Notes under the pieces: model-generated
Told to the model about the DNA's origin: nothing
Database searches by the model: none
What the model saw: only the letters and a program-made list of their open reading frames with translations
Shown: piece after piece, positions 1 through 8,472 of the stretch
Layout: each line of letters opens with the position of its first letter
Position numbering within the stretch: position 1 is the first letter of the stretch
Program-made: the position numbers and the translations under genes
From: Gracilaria vermiculophylla
Taxonomy: Eukaryota > Rhodophyta > Florideophyceae > Gracilariales > Gracilariaceae
Direction: 5' to 3'
Assembly (NCBI GenBank): GCA_019155205.2
Contig: JAHNZQ020000308.1
Span: 5,049,903-5,061,017 of the forward strand
Length of the DNA stretch: 11,115 nt

Positions 1-397
1 GTTTCCAGGTGTACACATTGCAAACTCAGCTTAATGTACACCGGATATGGTTTAGTGTAATGTGCCTCGTCATGGTAACTATACACACACATTGCTGTAT
101 GGACACGAGTGGTGGCGGAATACAGAGTGTGAAAGGTGGTTGAAGGAATTTGTGTATTGTCATGGTCTCGTGAGTGTACGGAACTGTCATGCCTTGTTGT
201 GCCTTGCTGTTGTAAGCATTATTGAATTGTGGCTAGTACATTTATGTCATGTTATAATATGATTGGTAGTATTGAGTGTCTCGCCTTTGTAGTGTAGTTT
301 CTGATGCAACCTAGTCGATACGACTGAACCACTATGTAAGTGGTGGTCAAGAAACCTCCAAGTAAATCCAAGCCAGAGCTGGCGAACATTTTTAACA
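1..397 (-). repeat. LTR-like end of copia-type element (leaves window)
   Basis: On the minus strand, a sequence begins near 397 or 388 (both offer a TG start), directly after a purine-rich tract at about 398-420, and continues past position 1. It has no coding capacity. It is identified as a repeat because a diverged copy lies inverted at 3583-3866: 33 of 34 bases match between 354-387 and 3593-3626, 21 of 21 between 255-275 and 3705-3725, and most of 147-175 matches 3838-3866. A purine tract followed by TG, just downstream of a copia pol remnant, is where a 3' LTR belongs. The far end is outside the window, so the CA terminus, LTR length and target-site duplication cannot be seen. It could instead be a solo LTR or another repeat type. 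Confidence 0.6.
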
Positions 398-437
398 TCC
401 CTCCAACCTTCCCGTGCCCTTTTGACCTCCAATATGG

Positions 438-1814
438 TGGTGTTCGGCAAGACTTTGCATGTGACTTGGTTTCTAATGTGCACTGCAACATTCAGCGCCT
501 CGGCCCAAAAACTGCTGGGCAGCCTCTTGTGGTGCAACGTTGAACGAACCAAGTCCATTAGCGTGCGATTGAACCTTTCGGCCAGACCATTTTGGTGTGG
601 ATTGTAAGGAACGGTTCTCTGATGCTCGATACCAAGATACTCAAGCTGGGCTCGAAATTTGTTGGGCAAGTACTCACCACCATTTTCCGTGCGTAGAGCG
701 CGAAGCACACTAACACGGACACTGATGGGTTTCACCGTACTGCCCTACTGGTTTTGAACGAGCCTCAACAACTTGACAAACACATGGAACACTTCATTCA
801 TGGTTTTCAGCATGTACAAGAAACAGAACCTACTATGATCCTCGATGAAGGTGACCAAGTAGCGCGAGCCTCCCAAGGATCCTACATGCATTGGGCCACA
901 TATATCTGAATGCACAAGGTCCAATGGCTTCTTTTCTCACTCCCCACCTTGCTTGGGAGTGGGAGTGCGGGAGGTTTTGCCCACTATACACGACTCAAAC
1001 GTTGATATACTTTAAGATAAATCCACGTTTAGACCGGACACCACATTATTACGAGTCATATGCATGATGCCTTCCACATTCACATGAGCCAATCGAGCAC
1101 GCCATGTAGACAAGTCTGACACAAGAGCACTGTCCAAGGTCTCAGCAATTTTGACTGCCGTGCACAGATAGTACAGACCCTTCACATGACGGCCCTGAGC
1201 AATTACTTTGGAGTCTTTGTACACACGAACTGTGTGGTTGTCAAACACTATCACACAGCCCAAGTCGCACATCGCAAAAACAGACAACAGGTGGTTCTGT
1301 AGACTGGGAATATGCACAACTTTGTTGAGCTTGAAATTGCGTTTGGTCCCTTCAACAGTGAGATCAAGCTCTACAGTGCCTTGTCTTTGACACTCCAACT
1401 TGGAATGGTTTCCATTGCTCACACCGGCAGACAGTTTTCTCTCATAGGCGTCAAACACCGACGCGTCATACGTCATGCGGGACGTGGCCCCGGAATCAAC
1501 TATCCAGTCACTGTTGGTGGCTTTTTGGGCACCTGCCGCAATAAGACACACAAAGTCAGATTCACTGTCACCCGCACTGTCTTCGTCACCAGCTTGATGA
1601 ACTGAAGGGTGGGCAGCAGCAGCGTGATCGTTGTTAGCCTCACAACGCTGCTTTTTGAAACAATTTCTCTGGATGTGCCCTTTCTTTTTGCTGTAGTGAC
1701 ATATAATAGATTTCCAACGGCACTGATTACCAAGCAGAGCTGTACCACTACCCGAGTCTTCACTAGCAAGGTCATTCATTTGCTGCTCTTCTTGCAGCAA
1801 GCGACTTTTCACAA
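438..1814 (-). pseudogene. pol: copia-type zinc knuckle, protease and integrase (broken pol)
   Basis: Domains in order: zinc knuckle (1660-1701) in the form C-x2-S-x4-H-x4-C, so the second Cys is Ser; retropepsin active site DWIVDSGAT with its Asp codon at 1495-1497; GAG-pre-integrase zinc finger; integrase core. The zinc finger has lost two ligands: WRARLAH has Arg where His is usual, and FESC has Phe where Cys is usual. In the core, the first Asp is present (HSDICGPM, codon 904-906), the second is Glu (RTENGGEY, codon 685-687) and the third, Glu, is present (GLAERFNRT, codon 577-579), with exact D-35-E spacing between the last two. Stops lie at about 1012, 930 and 750 in one continuous frame. 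Past about 440 the coding match ends and reverse transcriptase and RNase H are missing. Family assignment is confident. Confidence 0.85.
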
Positions 1815-2319
1815 ACTCAAAGGGGGGGATTGCGATCTCCGATTGTGGTATCGATAGCCAAAATCAGGTGCTCGAAGCGCTCTGGTATTCACACAGAATG
1901 GCCATGGCAATGTCTTCATCCTCAACAGTGACGTCCATGCTGTTGAGGTCAGACTAAAGATGGCGCATGCGATTGATGAACTGTACCATTTTTTCATCTT
2001 CACGCATTTAGGCCGTATAGAATGAACATTTGGCATTGATTTGGTTGAGCAGCGTCTTTCTCTGGAAAGCGTCGCATATGGCTCTCCACATATCCGCAGC
2101 ATAATAGGTGTCCCGCACATGGTCTAAATGTTCATCACTCAGGGTTAACCCAATGATCGCCCTGGTCTTCGCGTCTTTCTTCTTCCAATCGAAAAGTTCA
2201 GCTTCATCGATTGGTGCAGGCGTAGTGAGGTCATCATCGACATCTTCGAGCGCAAGGAGCAACTCAATTTTCTGCTTCCATATGTGAAGTTTATCCCCAC
2301 CAAGCTTTTTGATTCTCAT
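1815..2319 (-). pseudogene. gag: copia-type Gag (broken)
   Basis: Gag would form the cytoplasmic virus-like particle that packages element RNA. The first ATG that fits is at 2317-2319 and opens with MRIKKLGG, followed by a W-x-Q-K-I-E-L-L stretch and a DWKKKDAKTRAIIGLTLSDE segment, as in the copia Gag (UBN2 / retrotran_gag_2) family. The frame stops at about 2008, continues in the same frame after the stop (KMVQFINRMRHL), meets a second in-frame stop, and then must shift. The shift falls at a run of seven G on the plus strand (about 1824-1830): after it the frame reads FEFVKSRLLQEEQ, the usual Gag ending before the zinc knuckle. Family assignment is confident. The gene cannot make full-length Gag. 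Confidence 0.75.
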
Positions 2320-2455
2320 ACCACTGAACCAGTCTATACTTTGGCAACCGGTCGGATGTCTATGCACACCCGGCAAAAAACACGACCACAATCGACAATA
2401 AAACAAACAACAAACAACAAACATAAACAATAACAAACAACGACTAATAAAATCA
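2320..2455 (-). other. copia leader with low-complexity tract
   Basis: This stretch lies directly upstream of the copia Gag ATG on the minus strand. Its core, 2397-2440, is a run of AAC/CAAA-type units on the plus strand (T/G-rich on the Gag strand). The position suggests the 5' untranslated leader, where the primer-binding site would lie next to the 5' LTR. No primer-binding site could be assigned with confidence. Confidence 0.45.
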
Positions 2456-3542
2456 ATGGTCGGATAGCACAGGCAGGATTACCAGTACCAATCCGCGCAC
2501 CCTAGAGGTCGGAACTCTGAACCCCGGAGCTCTTCCGGGTAGAAAGGGCTTTCTTCTGTTTACTTCCTCCTACGCTCAAGGGGAAGGCACGTCGCTCTTT
2601 ACGAGACTTCTAGAGGATGCTTAATGACCAAAACATATGTCTTCACCAAGTTAGCCCGCTCTGGTCTCTTGCAAGAACTTGTGCAACATCAAAATGAAGT
2701 TACTTTGACCCCAATGTACGCTGCAGACGAGCACCAGTCAAGGGAACTCGCGGCTTCACCGGAGGTACACCTGTGCCACGTTGCCTCCCCGGAAGACCTG
2801 AGTCCCCGGATCAAAAGCTCGTTATAGGTATCGTTCGCAACAGTCCAAGCACCTGACCCAAAGTCAGGTTCACGCACAGACCAACAACAACCAAGTGCAG
2901 TACGCCACGACACCCCGTCCACAGGTGATCCCGCGGTACTCGCCTGGTCTTTTGATGAACACCTTTATCCGCCCTACAAAAGCAGAACCGGTAGGGAGCC
3001 CGCTTGACAGACGCACCTGCTTTGGATCAAGACGCCAGGCTAACGTCCCAGATTTCTCGGATCAATCGCTCGTCGCACTGGTGCAAGGTGAAGGTCAAGC
3101 ACAAACAATTGCTGAGCACAACACACAGTCCCCGGACTTCAAAGAAACAGGAGTCAAGCCCACAAGATCACACCAGATTACGACAGGTGGACCCAACAGA
3201 ATGACAACAAGCGGCGATTCCAACACTCGGAATAAACGGCGGAACGTGATCGACAGCATCGGCCAAAATGAAGGCCCGAAGCACTAATTTAAAAGAGAAA
3301 CGTCGAATCTTAATCACCACAACGCCCTGAAAGAGGAACGCAAATCGAAAAGAAAACAAAAGAAACCAACACCGACCAAAACAACAACAAAAAAGATACG
3401 ACCGAATCGACTTCAAGCCACGCAACGGATATGGGATCGACGACGAAGAGGAAACGCGGCACGGATGTACGACGGCGTGGGAGAGCGGCGAGAAACGATT
3501 ATCAAACGATAGCGGCAGAAGAGTGCGGGGCTGAGCCCATAA
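2456..3542. other. No supported gene; possible LTR/leader sequence
   Basis: About 1.1 kb of mixed composition without a recognisable protein on either strand; the open frames here are short and resemble no family I know. By position, the part next to 2456 could be the 3' end of the copia 5' LTR read on the minus strand (inference). The part at 3286-3400 is A/C-rich on the plus strand, like a leader, and is followed by a short plus-strand frame at 3430-3546 (38 codons, Lys/Arg-rich start) ending just before the inverted LTR-like copy. A 17-base block at 2648-2664 resembles the start of that copy with two mismatches. Confidence 0.4.
2851..2869. repeat. Short perfect hairpin
   Basis: Seven bases (ACCTGAC) are repeated inverted as GTCAGGT with a five-base loop. 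No T-run follows on either strand and no gene is attached, so a terminator role is not supported. It may be chance or part of an LTR. Confidence 0.3.
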
Positions 3543-3866
3543 CCTAATGGAGGTCAGTGGGGCAAAAGGAATGTAGAGCGGATGCAAAGGAAGTTCGCCA
3601 GCTCTGGCTTGGGTTTACTTGGAGGTGCCTCTAGGCCACCTTATATAGTGGCAAACGTGCACCAGCTCCATCAGAGTGTAGCAAACACTATAATTCAGGG
3701 ACAATCAATACTACCAATCATATTAAACCATTACATAAATGTGCTACCCACAATGCTACCCACATTTCAATATGGCTGACAATTACAAAGCACAACAAGG
3801 CACAAGTGATGCACAGCAAGGCATAACCGTTACGTAAACTCACGAGAGCATGACAGTGCACATAAT
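3543..3866 (+). repeat. Inverted second copy of the copia-type 3' end and LTR
   Basis: This is a diverged copy, in opposite orientation, of 147-437. Similarity starts in the presumed untranslated part upstream of the LTR (TGGAGGTCA at 3548-3556 matches the complement of 423-431), runs through a purine-rich tract to a possible TG start at 3583, and continues to about 3866. Strong blocks are 3593-3626, 3705-3725 and 3838-3866. Both copies carry a CCAC...GTGG palindrome around a TATA-like core; here it is CCACCTTATATAGTGG at 3637-3652. Copy-specific small indels include a partial duplication of CTACCCACA near 3743-3765. Similarity stops where the gypsy gag remnant begins, so one element truncates the other. 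Confidence 0.6.
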
Positions 3867-5301
3867 CACGGATCCTGGGTGTCACCGTAATCCGGTTCTA
3901 TACGTAAGCAGCTATATGTGTCAGGAACAGAAATGCTTTGCGACAGCAGGGACAGTAGCTCATTCCTGCTAACATCATGGAAACCATTGGTATTACACGC
4001 TGAACGGCAGCATGTGAAAAACTTCAACACCGAGAAGGGGTCTCCACCTGAGAAGTACTGCTTCTTTGTGGCAAAGCGCACAGCTATCACACGTACTGGC
4101 GCCCATCAGTAAAACGCCCAGGACCTCCGGCCTCGGCGGCCGGCGCTCCTGGGTCATCGGTTCTTGTCGTCACATTCTTCAATTGAATATCCATGCGGTG
4201 CTGGATCTTCGTGAGTTGTTTAGCGACCGAAGCATCGTAAAGAGTAGAGCGATCACTTAACCTGTAGGTATCAAAATCCACTACTTTGGCGAAGAGGTCG
4301 TTAAACGGGACGAACTTCTTGACCCTTCTGCTTTTCTCTTTGGGAAGTATACTATCCTCCGAGCTGGAGCGGTTTATGGATTCAGAGTCTGAGCTTCTCT
4401 CCGAATCTATGTCTCGATTTCTTCTTTTCTCCCTCCGTTTCTTTTGGCGTCTTTCCTTTAGGTGGTCTGGGTGACTAAGGATACCCCAGTTATCACGATT
4501 CACCCGAGGAGTATCCTGTCCTTCCCTCCTTGTCTGAATTCCTTCGCATACTGGTACCCTGGCCTCCTCCGTGGGGCGTCAGCTCCAGACGGTGCATAGT
4601 AAGAATCCTGAGGTAGTCCCGTTTCCCTACGACAGTATCCTTTCCTCCTCTGGCGTAGGGGGGGACAGCCTCCTGTTCTTTTCTGCCCGGGGTCACCTTA
4701 GGTGTTTATAGAAGAAACCTCTCCTGCACAGAAGAATAACTTTGAAACACTGATGTGGGGAGCAGCTGCGCGGTTTTGGAACGAGCCTCCACAAGGATAA
4801 CATCTGAGATCAGCTCTAGGAAGGGGTTGGAATCCAGCAAAGCATCCACAGCACTGTGAGCGCTCTCCGTTGCGATTTCCTCCATAATGACGTGGCTCCA
4901 AAGTGTGCTTCGACACCTGCAGGTATTCTTTTGACCAGCCCATGTGAGATCCAATCCGTAAGGCGCGGGGCCAGCGACTCTAGGAGGGAGATAGCCTTCG
5001 GGTATTCCCGTCCCTGCAGCTCCTGAGGTGGCGGCTGTGAGGCCGTGTGCGATCCTTTAACCTCCACATCGGCGTTCTCCGAAGGTGTCGCGGGTGATTC
5101 CGCTTACCTCCGATCGTGCATTCTCCTAAGGCACTTCCTGAAACAATCCACGGAGGAGCCAGTATTTCTAAGGACACTTTCAGGATCCTCCGGTTTCACG
5201 GCCATCTCCTGGGGAGCGCTGCATTTGCTGCGCCCACCCACGGAGTCGGTTGCTTGAGGGTTCTGTAGGGGGGTTTCCATTGGGGTTTCTGAGGGGCCCA
5301 T
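3866..5301 (-). pseudogene. gag: Ty3/gypsy-type Gag remnant (tentative)
   Basis: Four reading-frame pieces on the minus strand follow one another. The first starts at the ATG at 5299-5301, has a TAA at 5104-5106 and continues in frame to about 4930. The second, shifted by one, runs about 4930-4493 with a TAA at 4706-4708. The third covers about 4510-4087, with a Lys/Arg/Ser-rich stretch then KFVPFNDLFAKVVDFDTYRL. The fourth covers 4090-3866 and holds a YFSGGDPFSVLKFF motif. The last two segments resemble the capsid part of large oomycete gypsy Gag proteins as I remember them (an F-x-G-x-D-P-x-S-x-L motif followed by a helical stretch). No zinc knuckle, protease or reverse transcriptase follows: the sequence ends at the LTR-like copy ending at 3866. 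Collinearity of the pieces is seen; the family is inference. Confidence 0.55.
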
Positions 5302-5880
5302 ATAGGAGTAGGTCGGGGGAGATTTTATTCCACTTCCAAATCACCTAAAGGAAAAATTCCACTGTTGGGGTCCGATCGTTGTCATTTAGAACACTGTTAT
5401 GCAGTAAATTTTGCAAATCTTTCAGGAAACGGACTTTCTAAGTTGGGAGACCAGTTTTGGTACAGTCAGTTCTCCTTTTGAGGTAGTGGAGCAAAACGTC
5501 CGTTAGGAGTATTTGTTGACTCCAAAGGTGCGAATTCCTAAAGGTGGTCTGCGGTATTCGTTGTCGTAAGCCAGGGGAATTCTGAATGGGGATCCGCAAA
5601 CACCAAGTGGAGGGGGAGGTTCACTGGGTGGACAATGCTCCTACAGGCGCTGCTATGAGGCGACCTGAGGATGGGGGGCGTAGAAAGCTAAGGATGACGG
5701 ACAAAAGTCTCCAGCCGGAAAAGTAGATGAAAACTCAAGGGTGCTTGGCTTACTTCCGTAGAAGTCGGGCTCGACCGGTAGATTAAGTATCAAACCGCAA
5801 GGCCGCATCGGCAGGTCTCACTACTGTACTTCCTACCCGCACAGACCAAATAAAATATATATAAATTCTACTGTCTTGTA
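5302..5880 (-). other. No gene; possible leader/5' LTR of the gypsy-type remnant
   Basis: There is no coding signal on either strand. It lies immediately upstream of the minus-strand gag remnant, so a 5' leader and LTR would be expected here. A TATA-like stretch lies at 5854-5865. No partner LTR is in the window, so the LTR boundaries and primer-binding site cannot be defined. Confidence 0.3.
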
Positions 5881-6197
5881 AGGATATCGTAGCCCACTTG
5901 GGCCCATTTATGCACCATGTGGCTCAGTTAATAAAAAACGAGTCCTCTTTATGAATATTACGCCATAAAGCAACACCATCATATTTCCTTAGGAGCCACT
6001 GCACTACAACATCCAGTCGCCGACCAATGCACGCATTAAAACCTCCACCACACTGGATTTCCATATACTCTCACAATAAAGTTACTTCATACTGTTCCTA
6101 TCCTGTCTTTCAAATGTCTCGACTCAACACAATTCTAACAAATGTATCGCTACTGTATTCTTTCCAACATATTCGCAGAGGAAAGCAACTGTTGTTG

Positions 6198-6199
<2 letters not shown>
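5881..6199. other. No gene seen
   Basis: AT-rich sequence with several AATAAA-like words. The plus-strand frame here does not resemble the part of a gypsy pol that should precede the integrase core found downstream, so the pol remnant is interrupted at or near the microsatellite. Confidence 0.4.
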
Positions 6200-6240
<41 letters not shown>

Positions 6241-6245
6241 TATAT
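6200..6245. repeat. (TA)n microsatellite
   Basis: Seventeen uninterrupted TA units at 6201-6234, one C at 6235, then five further AT units to 6245. The apparent Tyr-Ile repeat coded through it is an artefact. It abuts the first recognisable residue of the integrase remnant. Confidence 0.97.
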
Positions 6246-6246
6246 G

Positions 6247-7290
6247 GTCTTTAAAACACCGTTGCTAATTACAAAGAGCGGACATAGTGCTATTCTCGTT
6301 GTTTTGGATCCCCTTTCGAAAATGATAAGAATTATTCCAACATCAAAAATTGTCACTGCTGTTGGAACACCAAAGCCTTTCTTTGAAAATACTTATCAGC
6401 ACCACGAAGTACCGTACGGAATTCTCTTCGATATAGATCCCATATTTCGCAGCCTATTCTGGAGTGAACTTTTCAAGACCCTCCACAAAGCTCTTTCTCC
6501 TTCGTTCTCATATCATCCTCAGACAGAGGGAGAAATTGATATAATTAATAAAAAGCTCAAAGAGATGATAAAAAGTTTCGTAAATCTTAATCAAACCAAG
6601 TGGGATAGCCACCTTATTATTTTTGAAATGGACTACAGCTCTTTGCTGTATGCCACGACGAAATTCTCTCCAATGCTTTCTCACTTAAGGCAAAGAATCC
6701 CGTATATTGCCAATGGAAACCGTTGTCAACCAGTATCAAGCAGTAAAATACTTTTTGAAGAGTAATTTTGACGGTATGGGAAACCCTCAAACTTGAATAT
6801 CTCAAAAGCAACAAAAAAACAAAATCGTATTATAACAAAAATTGAAAACCATGTGAATTTGGCGATGAAGTCCGAGTCATATTGTCCATTACATACCTCG
6901 AACTAGAAAGCATTGGACCCAGAATCAAATTAGCCCAAAATTAAAGTGTTATTTACAATCATAGAACAAGTAAGCGCTGTGCATAACGGATTGGGTTTTG
7001 ACAGTCAACTGAAACAATGTCCCATTCATGACGTGTTTTACTGTCAATTGCTAAAAAATTTCACTATGGTTTAAAATTAAGAAATACATTGCCATTACCA
7101 TGAAAAAGCCCACTTTCACAAGGCAGCCGAGAATCCGAAGTTGAGTCAATTGTAAAGAACCACAAAAACAGTTTATCTGGAGTATTTTATCATATTGCTT
7201 GGATATCAAAATAAAGGAAACTCGTGTCTCAAGGTTCCCGATATGCAAAACTATGCTGAGCTTTTCGCGCAGAATGAAAGCTCTAATCAC
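6247..7290 (+). pseudogene. pol: Chromovirus-type gypsy integrase and chromodomain remnant
   Basis: This is the 3' part of a Ty3/gypsy pol. The integrase core (6247-6765) opens with KSGHSAILVVLDPLSKM, holding the first catalytic Asp; the second is in FDIDPIF (usual form SDRDPRF). The third residue, normally Glu in HPQTDGQTER, is Asp here (HPQTEGEID). A WSELFK block and a FSPM block follow in the usual order. After a frameshift near 6700 and several stops, a C-terminal integrase-like stretch continues, with GPRIKLA, FTIIEQVSAV and PIHDVFYCQLLK. At 7131-7290 a chromodomain relic is visible: ESEVESIVKNHK, then FYHIAW, a two-base deletion, then GYQNKGNS and MQNYAELF. Chromodomains direct such integrases to marked chromatin. 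Zinc finger, reverse transcriptase and protease are absent upstream. No intact product is possible. Confidence 0.85.
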
Positions 7291-8472
7291 ATTTTATTTT
7301 CCTCTCCCTATTCTACATACTGCAGTTAAACCTCATCACAGAGAGCAGTAATGAGAATTTGTCCGTGCGAGCATCCAAATAGATACCACCGCTCAGTTCT
7401 ATAGTTGCATAAATCTGGGAGGACAGTGAATGATTAATGGGTTTCAGCAGATATCCGCTGATTTGCAGGAAAAGTTTCTTTATGCTTAGATTTCCTGCTT
7501 GTTATGCCACGCGTTATTTCATATAAGTAGAATATATTTGACTGATACAAACGCCGCAATACTGATCAAAGAATTTCATGTCCATGATAATAGAATTCTA
7601 TGCTCTGTCGATGACCAATTCTCTCTTTATCTTTTTAGCTATGTAAACTCCCAATAGTTACATTTATAGTCTTGTGCTGAAATTTATTTTCTAAGTGTTG
7701 TAGAATCAGCGTTAGTTCATATTACTGAAGTTGAGAATCCTGATTTCGGCTTCCATTTTCAATTACCTATTATGATGAAAATTTGTGCGAATCTTCATAA
7801 AATCCCAGAACAATCATCGGTTCCTTATTGACCTAGTGAAAACTGACGATTCGGGGCGACTCTTTCTCAAACGAAAATTCATGTTGGGAACATATGGATT
7901 TGAGTGCATTTTAGAGTTTTACTATTTATGATTTTTATTTTAAGTTCCGATATCAACATATTTCTATGCGCTGCTGCCATTCAGGCACTTTTTCAAAAGA
8001 ACTGGTGACACTGATGTCAGTTTATGTCTTCAATTCTGTTATCCCTTCTGGGATTAAAAGCTTATATCTGTTAAAATAGACTTACCTTCTAAACATCGTT
8101 GGGTGTCAATGGCAATAGTTGGCCTTCAAGCTGCCATGTGTTCAACCTGCTTCTGTGTAACTCAGTAGAGATAACCAAAGTGGCCCTCATTGCCTGTCGC
8201 CAGATTCCTTGGCGAGAAGAACCAATAATGGGACTTTTCGTGGATCTGCCAATCTCCAGATAGGAACGAATAACAGAGGCTTAGGCTTATCGTGCCGTCA
8301 TGCCGTCTACTGTGCATCATGAAACACGACCAGGGTTTCTCAATGTGCGCGAGACCTCGTCGTGAATTTGGGTTCAAGACGGCCATAAATCCGCCGAAAC
8401 ACGCGGCCTATCCTTCTCGGGATTCCGTTCGAGCCTGCTCTGGCTCTGCGCAAGTCTCTAGCATAAATTGGA
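7291..8472. other. AT-rich sequence without a supported gene
   Basis: About 1.2 kb with stops in all frames and no family resemblance. The last 180 bases before 8473 are richer in G+C and may be the 5' flank of the transposase, but no terminal inverted repeat or TTAA-bounded end could be recognised by eye. Confidence 0.4.

Larger units (their letters stand above)
1..2640 (-). mobile_element. Ty1/copia LTR retrotransposon, internally deleted remnant
   Basis: Reading down the minus strand there is an A/C-rich leader (T/G-rich on the coding strand), Gag, zinc knuckle, DSG protease, integrase zinc finger and integrase core, then an LTR-like end. Integrase lying before any reverse transcriptase is the copia (Pseudoviridae) order. 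Reverse transcriptase and RNase H are absent: the integrase passes directly into the purine tract and LTR-like sequence near 397-438, implying a deletion of roughly 2 kb if the parent had usual length (inference). Several stops and at least one frameshift show it is dead. The 5' boundary near 2640 is a guess, because no matched 5' LTR could be confirmed. Confidence 0.75.

Noticed and set aside
1312..1857. Plus-strand open frames across the copia region
   Set aside because: They are opposite to the copia Gag and pol frames, which carry unmistakable motifs.
2297..2335. tRNA-like A-box (TGGTTCAGTGGTA) on the minus strand around the copia Gag start
   Set aside because: No B-box, acceptor stem or anticodon arm follows. 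It lies across the Gag ATG and is probably chance or, at most, related to a primer-binding site.
3168..3587. 139-codon minus-strand open frame rich in Phe, Leu, Arg and Ser
   Set aside because: It is the complement of an A/C-rich leader-like sequence and overlaps the LTR-like copy. It shows compositional bias with no recognised domain.
6020..6199. Upstream continuation of the gypsy pol before the microsatellite
   Set aside because: None of the expected zinc-finger (HHCC) or pre-core integrase motifs could be read in any plus-strand frame.
6142..6246. Open frame start running through the (TA)n tract into the integrase
   Set aside because: The Tyr-Ile repeat is only the microsatellite read as codons, and family resemblance begins after it. 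The upstream ATG is not a credible start.
7066..7290. 79-codon minus-strand open frame
   Set aside because: It overlaps the chromodomain relic in antisense and has a hydrophobic composition explained by the AT-rich complement.
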